From: Pseudomonadota bacterium
GTDB lineage: Bacteria; Desulfobacterota; Binatia; Binatales; Binataceae
DNA length: 64,000 bases
NCBI GenBank assembly: GCA_021324755.1
Contig: JAJPIL010000021.1
Span: 124,001-188,000 of the forward strand
Direction of reading: 5' to 3'
The notes beneath the pieces were generated by a model. That model was not told where the DNA came from. It searched no databases and worked only from the letters and a program-made list of their open reading frames with translations. Of the stretch, positions 54,797-63,682 are shown piece by piece. How positions within the stretch are numbered: position 1 is the first letter of the stretch; each line of letters begins with the position of its first letter. The position numbers and the translations under genes are program-made.

Positions 54797-54840
54797 TCAA
54801 GCGCGCGCGAAAGGAGTCATACGTCCCCCTCTCCTTTCGC
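54797..54840 (-). promoter_or_regulatory. Hairpin enclosing a ribosome site and a 7-residue reading frame
   Basis: GCGAAAGGAG (plus strand 54807-54816) pairs perfectly with CTCCTTTCGC (54831-54840). On the minus strand the loop region reads GAGAGGGGGACGTATG, a strong ribosome site with an ATG at 54820 whose frame codes for 7 residues and ends at 54797. The same ribosome-site string with minor changes precedes the MetX-like gene (GAGAGGGGGACACGATG). It may control expression of the tiny membrane peptides downstream, or be a duplicated initiation region. Confidence 0.4.
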
Positions 54841-54893
54841 TGATAGCGCTTGCGCGCCTTTAAGTCCAGGAGGTGGCAGCAGCGCCTTAAGCC

Positions 54894-55949
54894 TTACGGC
54901 ACGCGCGTGGCCAAAAGCTCCTTGAGGTTGCGGTCGACCTGCTCGCGGTATTCGTCCTCGACGCCGAACAGCGCGAAATGGCCCCACAGGCTTTTGATTA
55001 CGCGAAGCTCGCTCTGGGCGACCATCTCTTGCTCGGCGGCGCAATCGCGCACCGGGAAGAACATATCTTCGTCGATCGGCATCACGAACATCTTGGCCTT
55101 GATTCGCCCGAGCGCCTGCTTGAGGTCGCCGCCGGTGATTCGGCTTACGTCGCCGCGCTGCCATTTCCAGGCCTGGCACAAAAGGTTGTTCGGATCCATC
55201 GGGTAGAAGTAGCCTTCGACGAAGCCGACGACGAAGTCTTCGAGCGAGCAGAAGCCGAGCGTGCGGTAAAGCTCGCGCTTGAAGAACTCGGTGCTGAGTC
55301 CCAACAGCAGCCAGGTGCGGGCGTGGCGGCGAAGTCCTTCGCGCACCGCGTGCGGCTCGCGATACCATCCGCCGTTCCACGCCGGGTCGGAGCGAATCGC
55401 GTCGCACAAAACCTCGCCGAACAGAAAGTCGTGGGGCGTGTTCTTGGCGGTGCCCGCGATCGGCGCTGCCCGCTTCACCATCTCGGGGTACCGCACCGCC
55501 CACTCCCAGGTCTGCTGCGCCCCCATCGAGCCGCCCACCACGAGCTCGAGCCGCTCGATACCGAACTTCTCGGTGATAAGCTTGTGCTGGGCGCGCACGT
55601 CGTCGGCGATCCGCACGCGCGGAAAATTCGGCCCGTCGAACGGCGGCGGTGTGTTATGGGGCGAGCTCGAAAGCCCGCTGCCGATCTGGTTGACGATCAC
55701 GATAAAGTACTTGTTCGGGTCGAGCGCACGCCCCTCGCCGACGTAGACCTGTTCGAGGATCTTGCTGGTGCCCGAAAACCAGGTCGTCATCAAAATCGCG
55801 TTGTCCTTGCGCGAATTGAGGTTTCCGATCGCGCGGTAGGCAAGCTTAAGGCCGCGAATCTTACCGCCTTCTTCGAGCTCGAAGTCGCCCGCCTCGAAAA
55901 TCTCGTACGGACCGTGGATTTCTTGCGAGTAGTATTCGTTGTCGAGCAT
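54894..55949 (-). CDS. MetX/homoserine O-acetyltransferase-like alpha/beta hydrolase
   Basis: The 351-residue protein starts after GAGAGGGGG. It has the MetX fold: LKLAYRAIGNLNSRKDNAIL, NYFIVIVNQIG-type block (NKYFIVIVNQIGSGLSSSP), FPRVRIADDVRAQHKLITEKFG, nucleophile elbow VVGGSMGAQQTWEWAVRYP, Asp in PIDEDMFFPV and the His near LWGHFALFG. Genuine homoserine acetyltransferases have a closely similar plan; the extended family also includes esterases acting on other acyl groups. The exact substrate is uncertain. Two tiny membrane genes follow on the same strand. Confidence 0.85.
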   Translation of the reverse strand: MLDNEYYSQEIHGPYEIFEAGDFELEEGGKIRGLKLAYRAIGNLNSRKDNAILMTTWFSGTSKILEQVYVGEGRALDPNKYFIVIVNQIGSGLSSSPHNTPPPFDGPNFPRVRIADDVRAQHKLITEKFGIERLELVVGGSMGAQQTWEWAVRYPEMVKRAAPIAGTAKNTPHDFLFGEVLCDAIRSDPAWNGGWYREPHAVREGLRRHARTWLLLGLSTEFFKRELYRTLGFCSLEDFVVGFVEGYFYPMDPNNLLCQAWKWQRGDVSRITGGDLKQALGRIKAKMFVMPIDEDMFFPVRDCAAEQEMVAQSELRVIKSLWGHFALFGVEDEYREQVDRNLKELLATRVP

Positions 55950-56392
55950 CGTGTCCCCCTCTCACGGCTTGCCGCAAAGCGCGCTTTTAGGCCCAAGGCA
56001 AGCCCGATTTTTGTGCTATGCAAGTATAGCGTTTTGCACAACCGGCCACCAATCAGCGCACCAGCTAAGCGCACCCGCCCTTTTGGCACCCTTCCAAAGC
56101 TCGGCTGCGCGCTGGCTCAGTTACGCCCTTTCGCCCGCAGGCTTTCGCGCCCGACAGGCGCAAAAGCCTTCCCCATCCAATTCCGATACCCCGCCTATCG
56201 CGCACCTCGAGGAGCGTCTGCCACGTGTCGAGGCCCACGCGCGCAAGCATCTAGCGCGAAGACACGAACTGCAAGCCTTTACGCTTGCGCCCTTTGCCGC
56301 TAAGTCGCAGCCCGTAGCCTCGCTCGAGCTTTGCCCGCACACTTCGCCCCGTTGGCTTTCCCAACGCGGCTTCAGTTGCGCTTGTCGAGTGC
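55950..56392. other. Intergenic region, no gene seen
   Basis: About 440 bases between the MetX-like gene start and the end of the next minus-strand gene. Frames are present in several directions but have shadow-like composition. No RNA structure was recognised. Confidence 0.35.
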
Positions 56393-56698
56393 CTACTGCT
56401 GTCCGCCAAGCGCCGGGTCGTCCTCGGCCACGCATCGCCCGTAGCGCAAGAACCTCACGTACGCCTCGATCTTCAAAAGCTTTACCAACTGGTCGGGAAA
56501 GCCTGCTTCCAGCACCCGCTGGCAGTCGCTCTGCGTGTCGAACGGCTCGACCTTGACCCATCGCGAAAGCGGCGCGTACGGGTCGGGGGCGAACGTTTGC
56601 CCTTGCCCGAGCGGCGGCGGCACCATCAGATACCACACCATCAGGCAAAGCCCGCATGCCGTCGCAGCGCCACGTATCGCCCCGAGCCGCCCGTACAT
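56393..56698 (-). CDS. Small secreted protein of unknown function
   Basis: The start is set at MYGRLGAIRG (ATG 56698), giving 101 residues. It has a signal-like helix (about 8-28) and a mature part with two Cys residues (SDCQRVLEAGF and RYGRCVAEDD), which could form a disulfide, plus an aromatic and basic middle (WVKVEPFDTQ, LKIEAYVRFL). Similar short proteins with the DxxCxxxL...RCV pattern occur as hypothetical secreted proteins in many genomes. An upstream start at 56794 is possible. It is followed by repeats, upstream on the same strand. Confidence 0.55.
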   Translation of the reverse strand: MYGRLGAIRGAATACGLCLMVWYLMVPPPLGQGQTFAPDPYAPLSRWVKVEPFDTQSDCQRVLEAGFPDQLVKLLKIEAYVRFLRYGRCVAEDDPALGGQQ

Positions 56699-56978
56699 GC
56701 TGCTTGCGCTTCTGATACGCCCCAGCTCCGAGCGCCGAGAGCGCGCGCCACAGGCGTTCTGCCAAGGACTTGGTGAGTCTTTTTCTTGCGCCATCGTCGC
56801 GCCCAAGCGTTTACCGACCGCCATCACTCCATCGTTTAAGCCTAGCGCAACGAACGCTCTGCCTGGATAAGGAGGCGAACGAAGCTCGGCCAAAGCCGCC
56901 ACGCTTTGCGTATCGCGCCGACCGTGGCGCGGTACGCAATGTATTTTCCGACTCGACGGCGGATGACATATTTAATTT

Positions 56979-57246
56979 TCGCATGCAACGGCGGACGACA
57001 TAGTTGAGTTTCGCATGTAAGGACGCCGGACGGGGGCTTTACCTTTTTTCGCATACAAGGGCGCATGATGGGAGCTATGCCTTTTTTCGGATGCAGACGC
57101 GGACAACGGGGGCTTTAGGCCTTTTCGCATGTAACAGTGGACGAGGGGATCATTCTTTGGCACGCATCAGCTAAGGACCGTGGCTTTACCTTTTTGCGCA
57201 TGCGACCGCGGCTGACGGCGGCTTTACGTTTTTCGCGTGCAACGGC
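56979..57246. repeat. Degenerate tandem repeat, about eight units of 32-39 bases
   Basis: Units begin at about 56979, 57011, 57049, 57087, 57125, 57163, 57195 and 57233 (partial). The consensus start is TCGCATGNAA, followed by a GCGGACGA-like middle and GGGGGCTTTACCTTTTT at the end. The best-matched units (57011 and 57049) share about 65% identity by eye; most have a period of 38. Unit length is not a multiple of three, so no continuous peptide is encoded. The array fills the 650-base gap between the small secreted protein and the acyl-CoA dehydrogenase. Confidence 0.7.
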
Positions 57247-57351
57247 TTATCACTCGGTTTCGCCTTTGCCGTGGTTGCATGCCGGTGCTCGAGCATCTTG
57301 TCTTTGAGCTTGGCCGTATAACCGACGAAGGAAAGGGGGTTTTGAGGGCCG

Positions 57352-58515
57352 ATGGATTTCGAGCTTACGCAGACGCAGAAAGAGATCGTCGCCGGCGTAC
57401 GCGCCCTGCTCGCGCGCTTCGACGACGCGTACTGGCGGCAGAAGGACGAACGGGCGGAGTTTCCCCACGACTTTTTCGACGCCTTCGCCAAGGCCGGCTA
57501 TCTGGGGATTGCGATTCCCGAAGAATACGGCGGAGCGGGACTGGGAATTACGGAGGCGGCGCTGATGATGCGCGAGGTGGCGCAGGCCGGGGCGATGAAC
57601 GCGGCGAGCGCCCTTCACATGTCGATCTTCGGTCTTACGCCGGTGATTCTGCACGGCAGCGAAGAGATGAAGCGGCGCGAGCTTCCGGCCGTGGCTCAGG
57701 GTGCGGTTCACACCGCCTTTGCCGTAACCGAACCCGACGCCGGCAACGACATCACCCATATCACCACCACGGCACGGCGCGAGGGCGACGTCTTTGTGAT
57801 CAACGGGCGCAAGGTCTTCACCACCAAAGCCAAGGAGGCGCACAAGCTGCTCTTGCTCACGCGCACAACGCCGATCGACCAGGTGCAGAAGAAGACCGAC
57901 GGGATGACGCTTTTCTACACCGACCTCGACCGGCGCGCGATCGAGGTGCGCGAACTCCATAAGATGGGGCGGCATGCGGTGGACACCAACATGCTGTTCA
58001 TCGACAATTTGCGCGTCCCGGCGCGCGACGTGGTGGGCGAGGTTGGCAAGGGCTTTCGCTACTTGCTCGACGGGCTCAACCCCGAGCGGATTCTGACCGC
58101 CGCCGAGGCCGTGGGAATCGGGCGCGCGGCGCTCGAGCGCGCATTGCGCTACGCACGCGAGCGGATCGTGTTCGGCCGTCCGATCGGGTCCTACCAGGCG
58201 ATCGCCCATCCGCTGGCCGACGCCTTCAGCCAGCTCGAGGTGGCCGAGCTGATGGTGCTCAAGGCGGCCTCGCTGTTCGACCGGCGCTTGCCGTGCGGGG
58301 TGGAGGCCAATATCGCCAAGCTGCGCGCCGCCGAAGCCGCCTTCTACGCCTGCGACCGCGCCGTCCAGACGCTGGGCGGCTACGGTTACATGCGCGAGTA
58401 CGACGTCGAGCGCTTCTTCCGCGAATGCCGGATGCTACGGATAGCGCCTATAACCCAGGAGATGGCGCTCAATTCGCTGGCCGAGCACGCGCTTAGGCTG
58501 CCGCGCTCGTACTAG
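57352..58515 (+). CDS. Acyl-CoA dehydrogenase
   Basis: The 387-residue protein has the standard family length. MDFELTQTQKEIVAGVRALL starts the N-terminal helical domain; AFAVTEPDAGNDITHITTTA is the flavin loop; EVGKGFRYLLDGLNPERILTAAEAVGIG and the RIVFGRPIGSYQAIAHPLAD region are typical; LGGYGYMREYDVERFFRECR and IAPITQEMALNSL close the FAD site. The flavin dehydrogenates an acyl-CoA at the alpha-beta bond; the preferred chain is unknown. The usual GTXEI-type end reads APITQEM here. AAGGAAAGG lies before the ATG. Confidence 0.94.
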   Translation: MDFELTQTQKEIVAGVRALLARFDDAYWRQKDERAEFPHDFFDAFAKAGYLGIAIPEEYGGAGLGITEAALMMREVAQAGAMNAASALHMSIFGLTPVILHGSEEMKRRELPAVAQGAVHTAFAVTEPDAGNDITHITTTARREGDVFVINGRKVFTTKAKEAHKLLLLTRTTPIDQVQKKTDGMTLFYTDLDRRAIEVRELHKMGRHAVDTNMLFIDNLRVPARDVVGEVGKGFRYLLDGLNPERILTAAEAVGIGRAALERALRYARERIVFGRPIGSYQAIAHPLADAFSQLEVAELMVLKAASLFDRRLPCGVEANIAKLRAAEAAFYACDRAVQTLGGYGYMREYDVERFFRECRMLRIAPITQEMALNSLAEHALRLPRSY

Positions 58516-58806
58516 GCGACGCCACACGGGCGGGCGCGCCCCATAAGCGGCCGTGCGCCGCGTAAAACGGCGCGCCCTTGACCCAAAACGGAAGACTAAA
58601 GCTTTTACTTAAAAAAGGCGCCCAAAACTTTCCTTATTGGATGCGCGCGCCTTTTGGGACGGGCCGCGGACCGCGCAAGCTACCCTTGCAGGCATAAGCG
58701 CCCGAAGCGCCCCCTCGCGCCCACCCAGCCTATGGCACTTTGGCGCGCTTGCGTCTATTCTAGGTAGGGCGTTTTTGGCTCGGCTTTCGACGGAGGATAT
58801 GGCGCG

Positions 58807-59508
58807 ATGGAACCGTTTGCGATGTTAGACGAACAGGCGCTCTCAAGCGTGGCGCTCAAAACCGACCCCTACGAGCACGTCATAATCCCGAACGCAATAA
58901 AGCCCGAGTTCAAAGAAAAGATTCTTGCCGACGCGCCCAAGATCACCGAGGCTGGAAGCTTTCTGCTCGACACGCTTCGCTTCGGACCGAGCTTCAAGGC
59001 GCTGGCCGACGACCTTTTGAGCGAGCGCTTTCGATGGCACGTCGAGCAGAAGTTCAAGCTCCCGCTGGGCCATCTGCCGGCCGTGCTGACCGTGCGCGGC
59101 TACACCAGCGGTATGCGCGACGGCTACGTCCATACCGACACCAAGCACAAGGTCATCACCGTGCTGCTCTACCTGAACCCCGAATGGCCCTATCCGGGCG
59201 GCCGTCTGCGCGTGCTCAGAAGCAACAATATCGACGACTGCGCGGCGGAGATCGCGCCGCTTTTCGGTACGATGCTCATCTTTCGGCGCTCGGACCATTC
59301 CTGGCACGGCCATCTGCCGCACGAAGGTCCGCGCCTAAGCCTCCAGCTCAACTGGGCCGACTCCGCCAGCTGGGTACGGCGCGAGAATTGGCGCCATCGC
59401 CTGAGCGCCGCGATGAAGGTCTCGGCACCTGCGCTGCAGCGCCTTTCGTGCTGGATCGCCGGTGCCCGGCGAAAGCTTAGGGGCGAACAGCTCGAAATTC
59501 GCCCCTAA
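58807..59508 (+). CDS. 2-oxoglutarate/Fe(II)-dependent oxygenase
   Basis: The 233-residue protein starts after GGAGG. It has the prolyl-hydroxylase-like double-stranded beta-helix: VHTDTKHKVITVLLYLNPEW supplies His109 and Asp111, the glycine-rich turn YPGGRLRV follows, and HSWHGHLP with Arg176 supplies the third iron ligand and the 2-oxoglutarate-binding Arg. It hydroxylates an unknown substrate. The stop codon lies inside a strong hairpin. Upstream 58516-58806 shows no gene. Confidence 0.85.
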   Translation: MEPFAMLDEQALSSVALKTDPYEHVIIPNAIKPEFKEKILADAPKITEAGSFLLDTLRFGPSFKALADDLLSERFRWHVEQKFKLPLGHLPAVLTVRGYTSGMRDGYVHTDTKHKVITVLLYLNPEWPYPGGRLRVLRSNNIDDCAAEIAPLFGTMLIFRRSDHSWHGHLPHEGPRLSLQLNWADSASWVRRENWRHRLSAAMKVSAPALQRLSCWIAGARRKLRGEQLEIRP

Positions 59509-59509
59509 G
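59476..59509 (+). terminator. Terminator-like hairpin spanning the oxygenase stop codon
   Basis: CTTAGGGGCGAA (59476-59487) pairs perfectly over 12 bases with TTCGCCCCTAAG (59498-59509), with loop CAGCTCGAAA. The right arm contains the TAA stop codon (59506-59508). There is no T-run, so intrinsic termination is not assured; it may instead protect the mRNA end. Confidence 0.5.
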
Positions 59510-59524
59510 GCCACTGGCGCCGAT

Positions 59525-59703
59525 CGAGAACGCGCTCATTCGGAAACGCGCTTCTATGAGTTCGCAAAGCCGCTCGCATCCGGACGGAAACGCGCTTGCT
59601 CGACTCGGCAAAGCCGCATGTCGGCAAAGTCGCGCGCACCAGATGGAGCCGCGCTCGCTTGAATTTGCAAAGCTGCCCGCACCTGGATGAAAACGCGCTT
59701 GGC
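59525..59703. repeat. Degenerate tandem repeat of about 43 bases after the oxygenase gene
   Basis: Units share GCAAAGCCGC, a CGCATC/CGCACC block, GGACGGAAACGCGCTTGC and a GACTCG/GAATT end. Copies are visible from about 59525 (partial), 59564, 59623 and 59666. The identity is about 65-75% by eye. It lies between the oxygenase and the alcohol dehydrogenase and is not coding. Confidence 0.55.
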
Positions 59704-59783
59704 CACATCCTCGCCCAAAGGCCCGCTCGATGCCTCAGCGGCGAGGTCTATGAGTAGCAAGGACTGAGCGAGCTCGAAGGCCG

Positions 59784-60737
59784 ATGCGCGCGCTTTATCT
59801 GGATGGGGCGACGGTTAGGTTCCGGCCCGACTATCCCGCGCCCAGGCCGCGAGCGAACGAAAGCTTGATCCGGGTGCGATACGCCGGAATCTGCCGCACC
59901 GACCTCGAGCTTGCGCGCGGCTACATGGGCTTTCGCGGCGTGCCCGGCCATGAGTTCGTCGGCGAAGTTGTGGAAAGCAAGCAAAAAGAGCTTTCCGGCA
60001 AGCGCGTGGTCGGCGAGATCAACGTCGGATGCGGGCGATGCCGATGGTGCAGGGGCGGGCTCGAGCGCCATTGCCCCAGGCGCACCGTGCTCGGAATCTT
60101 CGGCCGCGACGGCGCGTTCGCCGACTTCCTGGTCCTCCCCACCCGAAACCTCCATCCCGTGCCCGAAAGCGTCCCCGACGAGAGCGCCGTGTTCGTCGAG
60201 CCGCTTGCCGCCGCGTTCGAAATCTTCGACAACACAAATTTAGCCCCCACCGACCGCGCGCTCGTCCTGGGCGACGGCAGATTGGGCGCGCTGGTTGCGC
60301 TCGTGCTCAAGTCGCGCGGAATCGAAGCGCTCGTCGCAGGACGGCACGAATCCAAGCTTTCGCGCCTTGCGGGAATCGGACTTAAAGTCGAGCGCGAAGA
60401 CAAGCTCAAGCCCGGCTACGACGTCGTAATCGAATGCACGGGAAATCCAAACGCGCTCGAGCGCGCGCTTGCGCTTGTCCGCCCACGCGGCAAAGTCGTG
60501 CTCAAGACGACCACGAAGTCGCCCCACAAGCTAAATCTCGCGCCGCTTGTGGTAAACGAAATCGCCCTTTTCGGTTCGCGATGCGGCCGGTTCGGCCCGG
60601 CGCTGAAAGCCTTGGCGCAGGGCGCGATCGACCCGCGCCCGCTTATCACGGCCACCTTCGCGCTAAGCGACGGGCGCGCGGCGCTCAAGGCGGCGGCGTG
60701 CCCCGAACACTTGAAGGTGCTGCTGGCGATGGTCTAA
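59784..60737 (+). CDS. Zinc-dependent medium-chain alcohol dehydrogenase
   Basis: The 317-residue protein is of the MDR superfamily. The catalytic zinc region is YAGICRTDLELARGYM with GVPGHEFVGEVV (Cys and His-Glu), and CGRCRWCRGGLERHC shows the structural zinc Cys cluster. The Rossmann part is short: VLGDGRLGALVALVLKSRG. It oxidises or reduces an alcohol/aldehyde pair. It is shorter than canonical MDR enzymes (about 340-350). Neighbours are an oxygenase and an MFS carrier. Confidence 0.9.
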   Translation: MRALYLDGATVRFRPDYPAPRPRANESLIRVRYAGICRTDLELARGYMGFRGVPGHEFVGEVVESKQKELSGKRVVGEINVGCGRCRWCRGGLERHCPRRTVLGIFGRDGAFADFLVLPTRNLHPVPESVPDESAVFVEPLAAAFEIFDNTNLAPTDRALVLGDGRLGALVALVLKSRGIEALVAGRHESKLSRLAGIGLKVEREDKLKPGYDVVIECTGNPNALERALALVRPRGKVVLKTTTKSPHKLNLAPLVVNEIALFGSRCGRFGPALKALAQGAIDPRPLITATFALSDGRAALKAAACPEHLKVLLAMV

Positions 60738-61001
60738 GCCGTCGGGCGGGCGCAAAAAGCCCGTCGCTTCGAGCTACCTTCCGCTTGCGCGCAGCGGTGT
60801 CGAGCCGTTTAATCTACGTATAGTCTTTTTGCGAGCAAGCCTTTGCAAGAGCAGGCGCGAACGAGCAGGCTCGGGGCCATCGCGAAGCGCCGCGCCTTGT
60901 CTTGGGGCCTGCGTGCGGGCAAAATCCGGTTTTCGAGTCGAACTTCATCCGGTTTTGATTTTTCCGTTTTCGCTTCTCGAGCGGGGGAGGCACAAACGAC
61001 G

Positions 61002-62339
61002 ATGGGGCTCGATACGGTTTACGCAACGGAAGCTCAAAAGGCCAAGCGGGCGGCGGCGATGAGCGATGAGGCCAAAAGCGCGGCCTGGGCAGCTTTTTTG
61101 GGCTTTTTTATCGACATGTTCGACGTCTACCTGCCGCTGGTCGCGCTCGGCCCGGCAAGCGCCTACTTCGAGCCGCCGTCGCTTTCTCCGATCGGCTCGG
61201 CGATCTTGGGTGCGATGGTCTTTATCGCGGCGCTTTTGGGCCGGCCGCTGGGCGCGCTCATCTTCGGCAGCTACAGCGACCGGCTGGGGCGAAAGCGTGC
61301 GGCCGAGATCGCGGTGGCCGGCTTCGGTGTGATGACGCTCCTGATCGGGCTTATGCCGGGCTACGAGCGATGGGGAATGGCGGCGGTCGTGCTCGTGGTC
61401 GTGCTGCGGCTGCTCGACGGAATCTTCCTCGGCGGCGAGTACACGGGCGCAACGCCGCTTGCGATGGAGGCGTGCCCCAAAAAATGGCGGGGATTGGTCG
61501 GCGGCTGGATCATGTCGGGCTTTCCGCTGGCGTACCTGGCGATTTCGTTCGTGACGATGGTGATGCTCAAGATCGCGCCCGCCGGCGGGCTGCATTCGCC
61601 GTACGTTCAATGGGGATGGCGCGTGCCGTTCTTCGTCGGTGCGGCGCTCGCCTTCGGCTGGGTCGCTTTCGTCCATTTGCGAGTCGCCGAGTCGCAAACA
61701 TGGAAGGAAGCGCAAAAAACCTCGACCCCGCTGCGCACGCTGTTCAGCGGGCAAAACCTGCGCGACCTGCTCCAGGTGTTCGTGCTGATGACCGGCTTTT
61801 GGTTGGTGGTGGACGTCGTGGCGGCGGTCACACCCGGGCTGCTCAAGACCGTGGTGGGACTTAAGCCGGTCGAGGTGACGGTGGCGCTGATGATCGGCAA
61901 CGCCGTCGCCGCCGCAAGCTACGTCGGCGCAGGCGCGCTGAGCGACCGGATCGGACGGCGAACCTTCCTTGTGCTGTGGGGAGCGGTGATCACGCTCGGA
62001 GGAAGCGCTACCTACTACGCGCTAATCGGGGCAAACGGCGCCACGCTCGCCTCGATCTACGCTCTGGTCGCAGCGGTCTACTTCTGCACGATCCCGATCT
62101 GGGGGCTTGCAAGCTCCTATATCAACGAGCGCTTCCGCACCTCGGTGCGCTCCTCGGGCTTCGGCCTGGGCTATACGCTCGCGGTCGTGCTGCCGTCGTT
62201 CTACGCCTTCTACCAGAAATGGCTTGCGGCGCTGATGCCCCATAAGTACACCGCCGTGCCCCTGCTCGCCTTGGGCGGAATTTTCGTGATCGTCGGCGCG
62301 CTATGGGGACCCGAAACCAAGGACGTCGATTTCGACTGA
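61002..62339 (+). CDS. MFS transporter, metabolite:H+ symporter type
   Basis: The start is set at ATG 61002 after GGGGGAGG, giving 445 residues and about twelve membrane helices. The family signature GSYSDRLGRKRAAEIAVAGF lies in the loop between helices 2 and 3, and RLLDGIFLGGEYTGATPLAM marks helix 4-5; the second half repeats ALSDRIGRRTFLVLWG. These features resemble the sugar/metabolite:H+ symporter family (ShiA, ProP, KgtP). The substrate is probably an organic acid, unproven. The crotonase gene follows after 73 bases. Confidence 0.88.
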   Translation: MGLDTVYATEAQKAKRAAAMSDEAKSAAWAAFLGFFIDMFDVYLPLVALGPASAYFEPPSLSPIGSAILGAMVFIAALLGRPLGALIFGSYSDRLGRKRAAEIAVAGFGVMTLLIGLMPGYERWGMAAVVLVVVLRLLDGIFLGGEYTGATPLAMEACPKKWRGLVGGWIMSGFPLAYLAISFVTMVMLKIAPAGGLHSPYVQWGWRVPFFVGAALAFGWVAFVHLRVAESQTWKEAQKTSTPLRTLFSGQNLRDLLQVFVLMTGFWLVVDVVAAVTPGLLKTVVGLKPVEVTVALMIGNAVAAASYVGAGALSDRIGRRTFLVLWGAVITLGGSATYYALIGANGATLASIYALVAAVYFCTIPIWGLASSYINERFRTSVRSSGFGLGYTLAVVLPSFYAFYQKWLAALMPHKYTAVPLLALGGIFVIVGALWGPETKDVDFD

Positions 62340-62412
62340 CCCGCTCGGCGCGCGGCGCGGACAAGACCTCGCTCGAGGGGCAAGCGAAAAGAAACAAGGA
62401 GAGGAAAGCGCG

Positions 62413-63177
62413 ATGGAATCGTTGATTTACCAGACCGAAGGCGAACTTGCGCTGGTCACGATCAACAGGCCTCAGGTGAGAAACGCGATCGACCGCGCCA
62501 CCGCGGCCTTGCTCGCCGACGCTTTTCGCCGCTTCGAGGCCGACGAAGGGCTCAAGGTTGCGATTCTCACGGGCGCGGACAACACGTTTTGCGCCGGCTT
62601 CGACCTCAAAGCTTACGCGCGCGAACAGGGTAATATCGTCGTGCCCCAGGGCGACGGGCCGCTTGGATGTACGCGGATGCTGCTTACGAAGCCGGTTATC
62701 GCCGCCGTCGAGGGCTACGCCGTGGCGGGCGGCTTCGAGCTCGCGCTGTGGTGCGATCTGCGCGTGGCGGCGCGCAACGCCGTCTTCGGCGTCTTCAACC
62801 GGCGCTTCGGCGTGCCGCTGGTCGACGGCGGAACAATCCGCCTGCCCAGGCTTATCGGGCTGAGCCGCGCGCTCGACCTTATCCTGACCGGACGGCCCGT
62901 GTCAGCTGAAGAGGCGTTCGCGATCGGGCTCGTAAACCGGCTGGTCGAACCCGGACAGGCGCTCACGAGCGCAAAGGAATTGGCCCGCACGCTGGCGGCG
63001 TTTCCCCAGCGATGCCTGCGCTCGGACCGACTGTCCGCCTACGAGGGCTACGGGATGACGCTCGAGCAGGCGCTCGCCAACGAGTACCGGCACGGAATCC
63101 GCACGATCGAGTCGGGCGAATCGCTCGCCGGCGCAAGGCGCTTTGCCGCAGGCGAAGGCCGCCACGGAAAATTTTGA
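62413..63177 (+). CDS. Enoyl-CoA hydratase/isomerase family protein
   Basis: The 254-residue crotonase has the oxyanion-hole blocks FCAGFDLKAYAREQG and GYAVAGGFELALWCDLRVAA, and the later FGVFNRRFGVPLVDGGTIRLPRLIGLSRALDLILTG. The position of one catalytic Glu in crotonases is in the VPLVDGG stretch, which has Asp here; isomerases and other family activities use other residues, so activity is not certain. ACAAGGAGAGG precedes the ATG. It may act with the nearby acyl-CoA dehydrogenases in beta-oxidation. Confidence 0.92.
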   Translation: MESLIYQTEGELALVTINRPQVRNAIDRATAALLADAFRRFEADEGLKVAILTGADNTFCAGFDLKAYAREQGNIVVPQGDGPLGCTRMLLTKPVIAAVEGYAVAGGFELALWCDLRVAARNAVFGVFNRRFGVPLVDGGTIRLPRLIGLSRALDLILTGRPVSAEEAFAIGLVNRLVEPGQALTSAKELARTLAAFPQRCLRSDRLSAYEGYGMTLEQALANEYRHGIRTIESGESLAGARRFAAGEGRHGKF

Positions 63178-63334
63178 CCGGCTCGAAAAACCCTGCTTCG
63201 CCCCAACCGCTTCGCCCGCGTAGGGCTCGAGCCTGCGGCGCCCGATATATACCGCGCGATCCGGTAAAACCAGCGCCATCTTTGCCGAATACTTAAGGGC
63301 ACGCAAAGACTTGCTCCAAAGGAGAAGCGCTTAT

Positions 63335-63682
63335 ATGGATCGACAACCAAACAGCCCTGCCCACGCAACGCCCAAAGCGTCCTGCTCGACGCTCCATCCA
63401 GCGGCGCTCGACACGTTTATCGCCAAAACGGCCAAGCTCGAGGGCGTAAAATGTATCGTTGCCGAGCAGATCGAAGGCGAGCAGACGATCCGCGTGACGA
63501 CCTTCGTCGATCCCCTGACCGACGAAACCCATACCGTCCTTTACCTGTACGAGGCCGAGCTAATCGCGGCGTGCCAGAACCAACCCTTCGAATTCTGCCT
63601 CGTCGAGGCCGGCGCGGGCGAGCTCACCACGCCCAAACCCAGCCCGAATAGCCGCCTTTTTATCCTCTGGGGCGGCCTTTGA
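63335..63682 (+). CDS. Small conserved-looking cytoplasmic protein of unknown function
   Basis: The start is set at MDRQPNSP (ATG 63335), preceded by AAAGGAGAAG, giving 115 residues. The first 25 residues are disordered. The rest alternates short helices and strands (FIAKTAKLEGVKCIVAEQIEG, IRVTTFVDPLTDETHTVLYLYEAELIAACQN) and ends FILWGGL. The region is rich in acidic residues. I recognise no family. It stands alone after the crotonase gene. Confidence 0.65.
   Translation: MDRQPNSPAHATPKASCSTLHPAALDTFIAKTAKLEGVKCIVAEQIEGEQTIRVTTFVDPLTDETHTVLYLYEAELIAACQNQPFEFCLVEAGAGELTTPKPSPNSRLFILWGGL

Noticed and set aside
56979-57246. CRISPR array
   Set aside because: Units are degenerate throughout with no constant repeat alternating with unique spacers, and no cas genes are in the window.
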